From the NCBI RefSeq assembly GCF_018812025.1, contig NC_063049.1, positions 4,092,917 through 4,156,916 of the forward strand: a DNA stretch of 64,000 nt, written 5' to 3'. The position numbers and the translations under genes were made by a program. Shown here piece by piece: positions 1-10,490 of this stretch (positions are counted from its first letter, which is position 1; each line of letters starts with the position of its first letter). The notes beneath the pieces were generated by a model. It did no database searches. It was not told the DNA's origin and worked only from the letters and a program-made list of their open reading frames with translations. Origin of the DNA: Megalobrama amblycephala. Its lineage: Eukaryota > Chordata > Actinopteri > Cypriniformes > Xenocyprididae.

Positions 1-2
1 AG

Positions 3-1994
3 GAAGACAAGTGTAAAACGGCTTTTGTCACACCTATGGGGTTCTGGGAGTTCAACAGGATGCCGCAGGGAGTTACGAACGCTCCCAGTACTTTTCAGAG
101 GGTAATGGAGAAGTGCATGGGTGGGATGAATTTGAGAGAAGTATTGGTCTTTCTTGATGATGTCATAGTTTTCTCAGCTACTCTTGAGGAGCATGAGGAC
201 CGATTACTTAGAGTTCTCCAGAGATTGAAGGAATTTGGGTTAAAGCTTTCGCCTGAGAAATGTCAATTCTTTAGAACGTCTGTAAAATATCTTGGGCATG
301 TGGTGTCTGCAAGTGGTGTAGAGACCGACCCAACCAAGATAGCTGCTCTCACGACGTGGCCCAGGCCAAATAACATCAAGGAGCTTAAGTCTTTTCTCGG
401 ATTTGCCGGATATTATAGGCGATTCATAAAAGACTATTCCAAAATTGCAAGACCTCTCAATGACTTAACCGCTGGGTACCTGCCTCCAAAAAGACAGTCA
501 GCTTTCTCTCACAGTAGCTCGAAACATTCTTCAAGTGCAGATTTCAAAAGGCCCTTCAATGAGAGATGGACATCGGTATGTGAAGACGCCTTCAAGACTC
601 TCATACATAAGCTCACAACAGCTCCGGTTCTTGGGTTCGCCGACTCAAAGAAGCCCTACGTTGTACACACGGATGCAAGCACTCATGGTCTTGGTGCGGC
701 TCTATACCAAGAGCAAGCAGGCAAATTGAGAGTGATAGCCTATGCGAGCAGAGGACTTAGCCATTGTGAACGAAGATATCCTGCTCATAAGCTCGAATTT
801 CTTTCTTTAAAGTGGGCTGTCACTGAGAAATTTTTCGACTACCTCTATGGAGCAAAGTTCACCATTGTGACAGACAATAACCCACTGACGTACATCCTGA
901 CATCTGCAAAACTCGATGCAGCGGGTCACCGGTGGTTGGCCGCTCTTTCTAGCTTTGACTTCAATATCCTGTACAGGGCTGGGAAGAAGAATCAAGACGC
1001 GGATGGTCTCTCGAGGCGTCCGCATCCTGATGACCATCATAAACCTGATCTAGCTCTCCAAGATGAGGAGGACCGTGTCCAGCGGTTCATCACCCAGTTC
1101 TTACAGGATGACAGGAGAGCTGATTTCCCATCTGAGGCTGTGAGAGCAGTGTGTCAGAGGCATCAGTGTGTTTCAGTGACAAGTACAGTACCAGATTTCC
1201 CACTGCCTGTACCAGTTGAATGTTTGGCGATTGGGGCCTCTGCTATTCCTGTAGGTTTCAGTCAACCTGATGAGTTTGGATCATGTACGTTACCACAAAT
1301 GTCACTTGAAGACTGGGCTCGTGAGCAAAGACATGATTCAGCCATCAGTAGAGTAATAGATATTGTCCAAACAGGAAAGCGACTCTCATTCAGATCAAGA
1401 CGTCAGGAAGACAGAGAGGTCCAGTTGATGCTGAGAGTAATGGAGCAGTTGATAATTTCAAACAATGTTCTGTACAGAAAGCGCATGAGCCAAGGTGAGC
1501 CTTTCCATCAGCTTGTCCTTCCCAAAAGGTTTAGAAAGTTGGCGCTCGAAAGTCTTCATGATGCTGTTGGACATATGGGTACTGATAGAACACTGGACTT
1601 AGTTCGTGCCCGTTTCTATTGGCCCCGTATGGCTATGGAAGTGAGCGAAAAGATTCGGACCTGTGAGAGATGTATACGCAGAAAGGCACGTGCTGAACGA
1701 TGTGCTCCCCTTGTGAACATAAGAACACAACGTCCTCTAGAGTTGGTTTGTATGGATTATCTTTCACTTGAGCCGGACGGCAAAGGAACAAAGAATATTT
1801 TGGTCATAACAGATCATTTTACCAAATATGCAGTAGCAGTTCCGACAGCAGACCAAAAGGCAAGGACAGTGGCGAAAGCGCTATGGAACAACTTTTTCAT
1901 CCATTACGGTTTTCCCGAGCGGTTGCATAGTGATCAAGGTCGCGATTTTGAATCAGCCCTGATCAAAGACCTGTGTGTGCTGCTTGGAATATAA
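3..1994 (+). pseudogene. gypsy pol: RT (3' half), RNase H, integrase N-half
   Basis: The frame is open at the left edge from base 3, so the first ATG at 36 is only internal. The RT catalytic motif appears as FLDD at 150-161, after the conserved MPQGVTNAPSTFQ stretch. RNase H follows, with HTDASTHGLGAALY near residue 210 of the visible frame and TDNNPLTY further on. An H2C2 zinc-binding domain (HDAVGHMG to CERCIRRK) is followed by the integrase core with VCMDYLSLEPDG and HSDQGRDFES. The frame ends at a TAA at 1992-1994, just after the second integrase aspartate, because of a frameshift. The next coding block lies in another frame. The product would be a polyprotein that copies RNA to DNA and integrates it. 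Confidence 0.85.
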
Positions 1995-3353
1995 AAAACG
2001 AGAACCACACCTTACCACCCCTGTGGGAATCCTGTGGAGCGATTCAACAGGACGCTTCTTGAAATGCTGGGAACGCTCTAAGAAGAGGACAAAGCGAGAT
2101 GGAAGGATTTTGTGCAGCCCCTTGTCCATGCATATAACTGCACAAAAAACGATACTACCGGCTACTCCCCATATCAGCTGATGTTTGGTCGCCAACCAAG
2201 GCTTCCGGTCGATATAGCCTTTGGGCTGAGCCCAGAGGGAATCACTAAAGTGTCTCACTCTGAGTATGTTAAGAGGTTGACAGAGAGTCTCACAGAAAGC
2301 TATCAGTTAGCCACAACACACAGTTTAAAGAATGCTTTGCAGAACAAACAGAGGTTTGATCGCAAAGTAAGGGAGGCCACATTGGAAGCAGGAGACAGAG
2401 TCTTGGTGCGGAATGTTGGCATCAGGGGGAAACATAAAATTGCTGATAGATGGAGTGATACAATATATACTGTTGTCAAACGTATTGAAGATTCCCCTGT
2501 ATATGTTGTCATTCCCGAACATACAGATGGTCCCGAAAGAGTTTTACACCGAGACCTGCTTTTGCCGTGTGGATTTCTTCCATCCACTGTGAGAGATATG
2601 CCATCACGGAAGTCAAGATTCAGACAGAAATCTGATAACTCACCTCTTTTTGAGGGTGATGGTGCTGAAGATAATGACGAATTGTCTGAGATGGAGGATG
2701 AGGTTGAGTACTACTCTCTTTATGATCACCCATACCCTGAGTTAGAAAGTATCCAGGAAAATGTTGAGCAGGACAGCAGGAAGGTTCAAAAGGAAGCCAG
2801 ACCCAAGCAAAGGTCTCAGGGTGGAATATCAGATGACCAGTATGTTCAAATGGTGAATGAGTCTGTTCCTGAGTATCAAGTTGCTAGAACAAGTTTTGAT
2901 GTGTCTACATTGAACCCTGAAGCTCCAGTATTTGAACTTCAGTATGATGTAGGTGATAGACCCTGTGAGGTCAGTCGAGGTCAACACTCACCTGTACCTG
3001 AGACTGTAAGAGCTGAGGAAAGCATTCCTAATGTTCCTGTCACAGATCTGATTGAACATTGTACTCCTATAAATGGAACAAACATTGGATTGAATGAGAT
3101 GGAGGAGGGATTGAATGTAAAAGATCCCACAGAGTTTGAGAAAACTGAGGTTATCTCTGATGATGAGGTGCCATTGAGAAGGTCTTCTAGAGATAGAACA
3201 GCTCCCAAAAAGTTGACATATCCGACTTTAGGGAACCCACTAGTTACAGTTATGCACTCAATTTTAACTGGGTTAGATAAAGCTTTCTCCCAAACCCTTG
3301 ACACAGTACCTTACATATGTCATTTGACACCTTTAACTTCTGAGATAGTGTAG
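1995..3353 (+). pseudogene. gypsy pol: integrase C-half and acidic tail
   Basis: The remainder of integrase is split. The segment at about 1990-2090 reads in a third frame, and from about 2100 the main frame runs to the TAG at 3351-3353. The main frame carries the YNCTKNDTTGYSPYQLMFGR block typical of the end of the gypsy integrase core, then a GPY/F-like region with RVLHRDLLLPCG. A roughly 250-residue acidic tail follows, ending with RRSSRDRTAPKKLTYP, a basic stretch often seen at the C terminus of fish gypsy pol. At least two indels separate this from the upstream part, so no single continuous protein can be made. Confidence 0.8.
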
Positions 3354-3383
3354 GGTGCAGCATGCAAGGATGCATGCAGATTA

Positions 3384-3395
3384 AGGGGGGGAGGA
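3384..3395 (+). other. probable polypurine tract
   Basis: The purine run AGGGGGGGAGGA sits directly before TGTAACC, 30 bases after the pol stop codon. This is where second-strand priming would occur in an LTR element. Confidence 0.6.
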
Positions 3396-4280
3396 TGTAA
3401 CCTACTTAAAATGAACCTAAAAGCAGAGTAGGTTTTATCTAATAATTAGGTTATTTTCAGTTATGTCTTTTAACTGCATATCATTATTGCCCAGCAGATG
3501 GCAGTAGTGGCACTGCAGAGAGGTGAAACTAATATAGTTCTCAGTAGGGAGAAGGGAAAAAGAACGCGACCGAATGGGAGTGAACAGAGTTCTAAAAAAA
3601 AAAACACACTGAGTTAATTTTAAAAACATAAAGTTTTAGAGCTCTAGTTTCTACACAGAAATCATCTTTTGAACGGTGTCGCGAGGGAAGAGGCGTTTTA
3701 CTGCTGGCGAGGATTTGTGGATTGTTTTCTGTTTTCTCCGGTGAGTTTGCAGAGTGTTCACTCTGCTAGCGTGACGCAGTTAAGTATTGCTTTTGCAAAA
3801 TACTATTTTGTGGAAATACTATGATCTTGATATTTCAATATTTTGATGTGTTTTATTTGAGTAAAAACCAACTGGAGAGTAATTTGAGTCACATGAATCT
3901 GAGATGCTATTATGAGCCGTGTAATCTAGGTTACGATGTAATAAGCTAGTCTGAGTTAACGTGTAATGACAGAGAGAAATATGTAACCTTTTCAAATTGT
4001 AAACAGCTGTACAATTATGAATATGTTTTTTAGTAATGTTGTTTCCAGATCTGGAAGAAATTGGAAATGATTTTGATAGAGTAATTGAATGTTGCCCTGT
4101 TATGCAGGTTGGTTTTTTGTATGCATGATTTGATACCGCCATTGGATTCACCGCCATCGGACAGACGGAGGTGCGGCGAAGGAGCATAGTGTGCAAGAAG
4201 TCTCTATCAGCAGGAACTTCCATTTCCATTCGACGTGTTTTCATTTCATCTCACAGATAAGCGCTTGAGATCTCATTACA
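3396..4280 (+). repeat. putative 3' LTR of gypsy element
   Basis: The segment begins TGTAA immediately after the purine tract and could end at TTACA (4276-4280), which would give the short inverted TG...CA ends expected of an LTR, about 885 bp long. The 5' LTR lies outside the window, so direct comparison is impossible. The start is well supported by position; the end is a guess from the terminal pentamer only. Confidence 0.45.
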
Positions 4281-4370
4281 CTTAAAAAAAAAAACCACAC
4301 TACCCGGGTAGAACATTTTATTTAATATTTTTGGGGTTTATTATTTTCATCAGAGCTCTGATTCTACTTT

Positions 4371-4498
4371 TAAAAGGACATTTGGTTCTATACTAAAAGG
4401 ACATTTGCTTCTATACTAAAAGGACATTTGGTTCTATACTAAAAGGACATTTGCTTCTATACTAAAAGGACATTTGCTTCTATACTAAAAGGACATTG
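4371..4498. repeat. 23-bp tandem repeat, about 5.5 copies
   Basis: The unit TAAAAGGACATTTG(G/C)TTCTATAC starts at 4371, 4394, 4417, 4440, 4463 and 4486, exactly 23 bp apart. Units differ mainly at one G/C position; the last is partial. There are no spacers, so it is a minisatellite. Confidence 0.95.
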
Positions 4499-4943
4499 AT
4501 TTCTGAGTTGCAAGGGATACTGTGGTTTCAACTAAATACATTGTAACGGAAGAAAAAAAGTAATTTTTGGATTTTGGTTTATTGTTAAATAAATGCCGGC
4601 TATATACATATACGTGTTTTAAAGTGAAGTGATTTAGCGCTTCGGATATTTTATTTTTGTGTGTGTTATTACTCCTTCTTGGGAAAGTTCCTAGGCACTT
4701 GCACTTAATTATAGTTCGTTGTAGTGTGAAGTGTGCAGAAGCTTACACTTATTATGGTTACAATCAGTGCTTTTGCTATTAGATACTGGTGAGACTTGGC
4801 CTATGTTAAAAATATCTTTGATAGAAATAGATATTTCAGGTAACTATAAATAAACTATTAGGTGTTAAATGTTGGAATATTGTAGTATTTGAATATAAGT
4901 GATTTTTATTTGACTTTATCTGACATTTTTATGTTGTCTTTTA

Positions 4944-7031
4944 GATATATCAAAATTTAGGTCTGATGGCCCAACCCAGCCAAAACTACTGTTTCCAAAG
5001 ACCTTTCAAGGCGGAGTCCAGCGGAGCCTCCATGCTGACTGGTATAAAAAACATCCATGGCTTGAATATTCACAGACAAGAAATGCCTGTTACTGTTTTG
5101 CTTGTAGACATTTTTCTCTCCCTGATGCTCCAAAGAGCGTTTTTACTTTCCTTTACTTCGCAATGGTTGCATGGGCAGAGAACAAAAAGATGCAAGACAA
5201 AAATACCTCACTGTTGGATATCATGGATGAACATTACCAGAAAAGGGTAACAGAAAATTGAAAATACATCAAAACACTAGCTGAAATTCTTGTCCTAACT
5301 GCTTCTGAAAATCTAGCCCAAAGGGGTCACCGGGAGTCTCCAGACTCAGACAGACGAGGTGTTTTTTTAGCCATGCTAGATTTGTTGGGCAACCATGATC
5401 CCATTGTTAAAAAAAGGCTTGAACAGCAACCCAAAAATGCTAAATATACAAGTAAAACCATCCAGAATGAAATACTTGCTTGTTTGGCTGGAATGGTAAA
5501 AGAGGAAATCATGCGGGAAGTTAAAGAGAGTGTACAATTTTCTGTCATCGTAGATGAAACTAAAGATGTTCAGAAAAAAGAGCAAATCTCACTTGTCCTG
5601 AGATACTATTACAATGGTCTGATTTATGAGAGCTTCCTAGAATTTCAAGAGGCAGAGAAGCTGGATGCTGCTGGGTTAACTGAGAAAATAATTGGGTGTT
5701 TGGAGAAGTATGGTTTGGAGTACAAGAAAAATCTTGTCGGTCAGGGGTATGATGGGGCAGCTGTAATGAGTGGGGCCCACTCAGGTGTCCAAGCAAGAAT
5801 AAAAGCAGTGGCCAAGCATGCATTTTATGTGCACTGCAGTGCACACTGTCTCAACCTGGTCATAGTAGATGCTGTCAAAAGTGTGCCCGATGCTGGCAAT
5901 TTCTTTTCTTTGTTGGAAAGACTTTATGTCTTTTTGTCTGGATCTTACATCCATCAGAGATGGCTTGAAGTGCAGCGGAACATGTATGATGGTGTAACAA
6001 GGGAGCTCCAGCGACTTAGCGATACACGCTGGGCTTGCAGACATGTAGCATGTCGCAATGTCATGGATAGATTACCTGCTATTTTGCAAGTGCTTGAAGA
6101 GATCTCAGCTGAGAACAATCCTCAAAGAGCTGTTGAAGCTAAAGGCATATTGGCTCAAATTGATGTCTATTTTGTTGGATGTCTTGTACTCTTTCGAAAG
6201 GTGTTAAATGACTCTAATATTTTGTCTGAGATGCTCCAGTCTAAATCTGTTGACCACGCTAAGGCTGTTGAACTCATTGATGTGCTTAAAGAGACACTGA
6301 CACATTATCGCAGTGAGTCCTTTTTTGAAGACCTTTGGTCGGAGATACTTATGACATGTGAAAAGAGTGACATTTCAACAACACTTAACATCCGAAAGCG
6401 GCCAAAACAGATAGCTAAGAAATTTCAAGACTCCGTCATTACTTCCACACTTGGACAGCATGTAGAACCAGATAGCAAGGAAACTTTTCGAGTCAAAGTG
6501 TTCTACCCTGTCTTGGACACCATGATTGGGGAAATGGAAAGACGTTTTTCAGATAACAATTGCAACATCATGAAAGGCATCCAGGCACTAAATCCATCAA
6601 GCAGTAGCTTTTTGAAGGAGGAAGAGATTTTCCTTTTGGCTAATGCTTATGAGTCAAGTGTTGAAGATATTAAGCATGAGCTTCACCAGGTAGGGAGAGT
6701 ACTAGATTGACTTAAGATGAATAGAAAAGAAAGTCCTACTACTTTGATGGAGTTTGTTCATTTTCTGGAACCATATAAGGATGTTTTCTTTGAACTGTTC
6801 AGGTTGTGCAAAATAGCTGTTGTGTTACCAGTTAGCTGCGCCACATGTGAACGAAGTTTATCAGCTCTGAAGATTATAAAAAATCACCTAAGGGCTACAA
6901 TGGCAGAGAGTAGATTGTCGAGTTTGGCTATTCTCAGCATTGAGTCAAAACGCACCAAGGCCTTGAATTTAGATGACTTTGTAAAAAGGTTTGCTGAACA
7001 ACATGGTAATCGCCGCATTCAGCTGCTTTAG
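4944..7031 (+). pseudogene. hAT-family (ZMYM1-like) transposase
   Basis: One reading frame runs from the acceptor at 4943/4944 to the TAG at 7029-7031 and is broken by only two stops, both TGA (5259-5261 and 6708-6710). Domains in order are a TTF-type zinc finger (ACYCFACRHFS near 5080-5115), a DUF4371-like RNase H-fold catalytic region (SVIVDETKDVQKKEQIS; GQGYDGAAVMSG; HCSAHCLNL; SDTRWACR) and the hAT C-terminal dimerisation region (LPVSCATCERSLSALK, near 6825-6875). In fish such genes are often labelled zinc finger MYM-type protein 1-like. Both stops could come from single C-to-T changes. The 3' terminal repeat at 7826 supports a transposon origin. Confidence 0.85.
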
Positions 7032-7806
7032 ATTCAAATCACTTGTATCCTTTAGATGCAAGTAGTAGATGTGTCTGCAATTGTACACATGTTCACCAAA
7101 GTCATGGACATTTCTAATTTGTTGGACAATTTATTAGTTTGCTGGCCATAAGCTTGTTGCAGCAAAATTTGTGATTTTTTGTTTGCTTGTATGTTTCATC
7201 CATATTTGGTAACAAAAAGAAAAGAAAGAATAAGATTTTTTGTTTTTCCATCCAAAATCCAAGATACTTGAACTTTGTTGCTGTAGTTGCACTAAAATTC
7301 TTGGTTTTGTTTCTTATGTTTGTTTTGTCCAAGATATTTGATGACTTTAGATTTTGTTTGAACATTTTGTTGCTCTTGTTGCCCTAAAACCTGTGATTTT
7401 TTTTTTGAAAATATTTGTTGGTTATTTGAATGCATCACATCTTAATCTAAATGCACTACAACTTGTGGTTTATATGTATTTGCTAGGTGTTGGTGACTAA
7501 ATAAACCAGTACTTGATGCAATGAGGCTTATATCCATATATAATCTTTATTGTTTGTCATGCTTTGTAAATTAATATTGATATGAACTTGTACTCATTTT
7601 AAGTTTCCAGTTCATCTATCAGGTTCAGGCAAAATCTATCACACAAAAGTCTTTAATATTTGTAGACCATTAAAAAATGTGCGCCCCCGTGTATACACTG
7701 AATATGTATATTATTACTTGAATCCACAAGAACCATGCAAGGACGCTTACTTCAGTGTTGCCACCCCTCATAGTTCTCATGCCACCCCCTTGCCACCCCA
7801 TAAATA

Positions 7807-7826
7807 ATTTTCTAGATCCGCCCCTG
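7807..7826 (-). repeat. hAT 3' terminal inverted repeat
   Basis: Read on the minus strand the end is CAGGGGCGGATCTAGAAAAT, the form of many fish hAT ends. It marks the right boundary of the hAT element. Confidence 0.7.
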
Positions 7827-7859
7827 ATTATTTTGCTTGTATATAGCCTATGCACTTTA

Positions 7860-7959
7860 GAGTTTTTAGCCTGTGACCAGGACTTTTATTTTGGAGTGGC
7901 GTTGTGACGTCATAAGACCGCGGCGCGCTGGGCGTCTGTTGAGAATCGGCTGAAGAAAG
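7860..7959 (+). promoter_or_regulatory. probable promoter and 5' non-coding exon, zinc-finger gene 1
   Basis: A GC-rich block within AT-rich DNA contains a perfect CRE/ATF palindrome TGACGTCA at 7905-7912. It ends in CTGAAGAAAG followed by a GT donor at 7960. The next acceptor is at 8704 (CACACAG), upstream of the ATG at 8751. The block, palindrome and donor are all conserved in the right arm (43139-43235, minus strand), which supports a functional role. Confidence 0.6.
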
Positions 7960-8750
7960 GTTTGTGTTTTGTAAGCATTTAAAGTTTTTAAATAGGCTTA
8001 GTCCCTTCATATAATGTAATAGCTAACTTTTAAGAGCGTTATTTCTGTGAGTAAAACATCCACATGAGTAACTGAAAAGGTTTTTTTCTTAGTAACAGAA
8101 AAGTTGCGTCTTATTTTGCCCCCTTTATCGTGCATCAGTTTATTATAAACATGAATTCAGTCTCTAGTAAATTGTGAAGAAACGAGCTTTCCGAGTCAAC
8201 TGAATCAAATGCATGTCAAAAATGATTCAATCAGTGTTTCGAATCTCTTGAAAAGAGTTTCATCCTACAACACCAGAGGCTTTCAGGAGCGCTTCTAGTT
8301 TTTAGTTTGTACAAGCAGTTTTATAGCACTTGTGTTCAATTATGTATTCATTTTCAGTAACTCTTTATCGTTTTAATTTAATTGCATTTTTTCCCTAACT
8401 CTGAACATAACTGTTACCACCCTCTTGATATATTTAACCTGATTTGTTTCAAAATATGAACCCATATATTCTGATTCAGTTTTGATGAAAGAAAGACCTT
8501 AATTTCTCAACATTTTCTGTTCATTAGCCGCAGTGCTGTCTGATGTCTGACCTTTTAACAAAGTTCAGTAAAACTGTTAATAATATAATATGAAAACACA
8601 TTCCAATTGACAACATCAATCAGCCATACTGATTTACTGTGGATTTATTTTTATTTCTGTTAATTATTCTCATCTTAAACATGTCAATTTGTTCAAACAC
8701 ACAGAAAAACTCCTGGTTCATCTGAGCTCTCGTGACACACTATTATAAAG

Positions 8751-8835
8751 ATGGCGTTTATTAAAGAGGAGAGTGAAGACATAAAGATTGAAGAAGTGTT
8801 CAGTGTGAAACATGAAGAAACTGAAGAACAAACAG
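8751..8835 (+). CDS. C2H2 zinc-finger gene 1, first coding exon
   Basis: The ATG at 8751 opens an acidic 28-codon exon starting MAFIKEESEDIKIEE and ending ...EETEEQT plus one base. It is followed by a good donor (CAG|GTTAGT at 8836). This short leader exon is typical of the large cyprinid C2H2 families. It is too short to show as a long ORF, but its phase joins exactly to the exon at 15397, splitting a GAC codon. The 6.6-kb intron between them holds nested transposons. Confidence 0.85.
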
Positions 8836-10490
8836 GTTAGTTTCATTCTCAAAGCTGAACTCATTTCATTCTTATTAAAATGTGGCCTCTATGGAAATAA
8901 ATTATATTGTTGTGGCATCATATGAGTGCCCAAAACAGTTTTGTGTAACAAAAATATGTAATTCTGAATTGAAAACAAAGAAAACCATTCATGTAAACCT
9001 AAAACAATTAAATGTGAGTAATTATCTCTACATTTGTTGATCTACATTATTTTCTGTTTGATTAGTGATCTTTTAGGTTCATTACAGAACTGTGGCGGGA
9101 CAGATTAAACCATGGCAGATCATCTTTGTAATTAAATCAGAAATAGACATTTGATATAGAGTGCAATAAAGCAGGTAATTCATCATTTTAAAAGGCTGTT
9201 ATTCACCTCCTGTTTGTGCTTTTGTCTTTGAAGTAAACAGTGTTTTAATCTTTGGTTTGCATAACTTACAGTCGACTCGAGTGAAATATCCACTCATGTA
9301 CGTTCTTTTCATAATGATCAGATGATTTCTTGTTGTACGGACTATAAAGCCGTAAGATGCATGATATAATAATAGTTGGCGGTAATGAATTAATTTAGTT
9401 TGTGATCTAGTAAGAAGACTCTGCGCTGCTTCACTGCATTGTTAAAGTGCCCCTATTATGGATTTTTGAAAATGACCTTTCAAGCAGTGCGTAATGTACC
9501 TATATGCAGGGGCGGAGCCAGGGGCATTGTAAACGTCCGGGGCTTAGCCCAAATTTATATTTGTCCAATGACATTTTAATTTTCTGTTAACAGCTTTACT
9601 GACATGAAATGAGCTTTTGCTGTAGTATTGTTGTTTCAGAGGATTGTAATTTATAAAAGTTAGTTGGGTGTACCTCCTCTAGGGGGGTCCAGGGGCATAC
9701 CCCCCCGGGAGAAAATTTAGTACGTTTTAAGGTTAAATGCATCAATCTGGTGCACTTTGAGAGCTCAAAACTTAAGAGCTTAAGCCCATACAGTGTGCAA
9801 ATTGACCAAAGAAACAGCATTGACTTACCTGGACATGAAAGACAAACATCTTTTTAGTTGTGATATAAAGTCTCAGTCTACATTGTGTTTTAGGATGCCA
9901 AACAATTATTAATAAAATAATAATATAATAATATTTTGATAGGCTAATTATTCATGACAGTAATTTCCATGTAACAAATGCACTCTAAAATAAATCACAA
10001 TTTTTATTAGTTAGCCTACTTTACACAACAGTATAGGGAAATTACAACACTTGTACTAATTTCTTTTTAAAAGATAAATCCTTGAGCATTTTTTTGATCA
10101 CCAGATCAAATGAGCAAATGTGCGCACTTCTATTTAAAACATGCACAGCACAGAGTGTATATATACTTAATCACTGTATTTTGCTGGTTTATAAAGGCAC
10201 AAAGCCATATCACGGTTTCGATTTTAGTTTGTTGGTAAAATACAATTTTTGGGTTTATGATGAAACGGTGGCGGCGGCACAGGGTCATTAATGGGAAACA
10301 CTGAATGAATGTTTAGCTGACAAATGTGCTAAAATTGTCATATCAGCTGTTATATCATAACAAAAACCCTTAAACGGGACCGAATGAGAGTCTCGAGGCC
10401 TGCCGCTGCTCTGACTGAGTGACAGGAGGCGTGTCTGTCATCGGATACCTATGATGTAGAAAGCGATATTGAACTGTTTAACATATTTTA

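Larger units (their letters stand above)
1..4280 (+). mobile_element. Ty3/gypsy LTR retrotransposon, 3' part (5' end outside window)
   Basis: The order visible is reverse transcriptase (second half), RNase H, H2C2 zinc-binding domain, integrase core, a long acidic C-terminal tail, a purine-rich tract at 3384-3395, then a probable 3' LTR from 3396. This RT-RNase H-integrase order is the standard Ty3/gypsy one. The left window edge cuts the RT before its catalytic motif, so gag, protease, primer-binding site and 5' LTR cannot be seen. Two frame disruptions in integrase show it is no longer functional. The right boundary rests on the LTR call and is less sure than the coding part. Confidence 0.85.
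4944..7826 (+). mobile_element. hAT transposon, 3' part with terminal repeat
   Basis: A hAT transposase frame (4944-7031) is followed by about 800 bp of AT-rich 3' sequence. It ends in TTCTAGATCCGCCCCTG at 7826, whose complement CAGGGGCGGATCTAGAA is a typical hAT terminus; the bases just inside include repeated GGGTGGCA-type motifs. No matching CAGGGGCGG terminus was found upstream, so the 5' end is lost, diverged, or hidden in 4281-4943. The coding part opens right after a TTTTAG acceptor, which suggests an upstream exon that I could not identify. Confidence 0.75.

Noticed and set aside
4371..4498. Regularly spaced repeat that could suggest a CRISPR array
   Set aside because: Units abut without spacers and the genome is a vertebrate; it is a minisatellite.
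7187..7387. Hydrophobic 66-residue ORF after the hAT transposase
   Set aside because: AT-rich 3' UTR sequence giving F/L/V codons by composition; no start context or domain.
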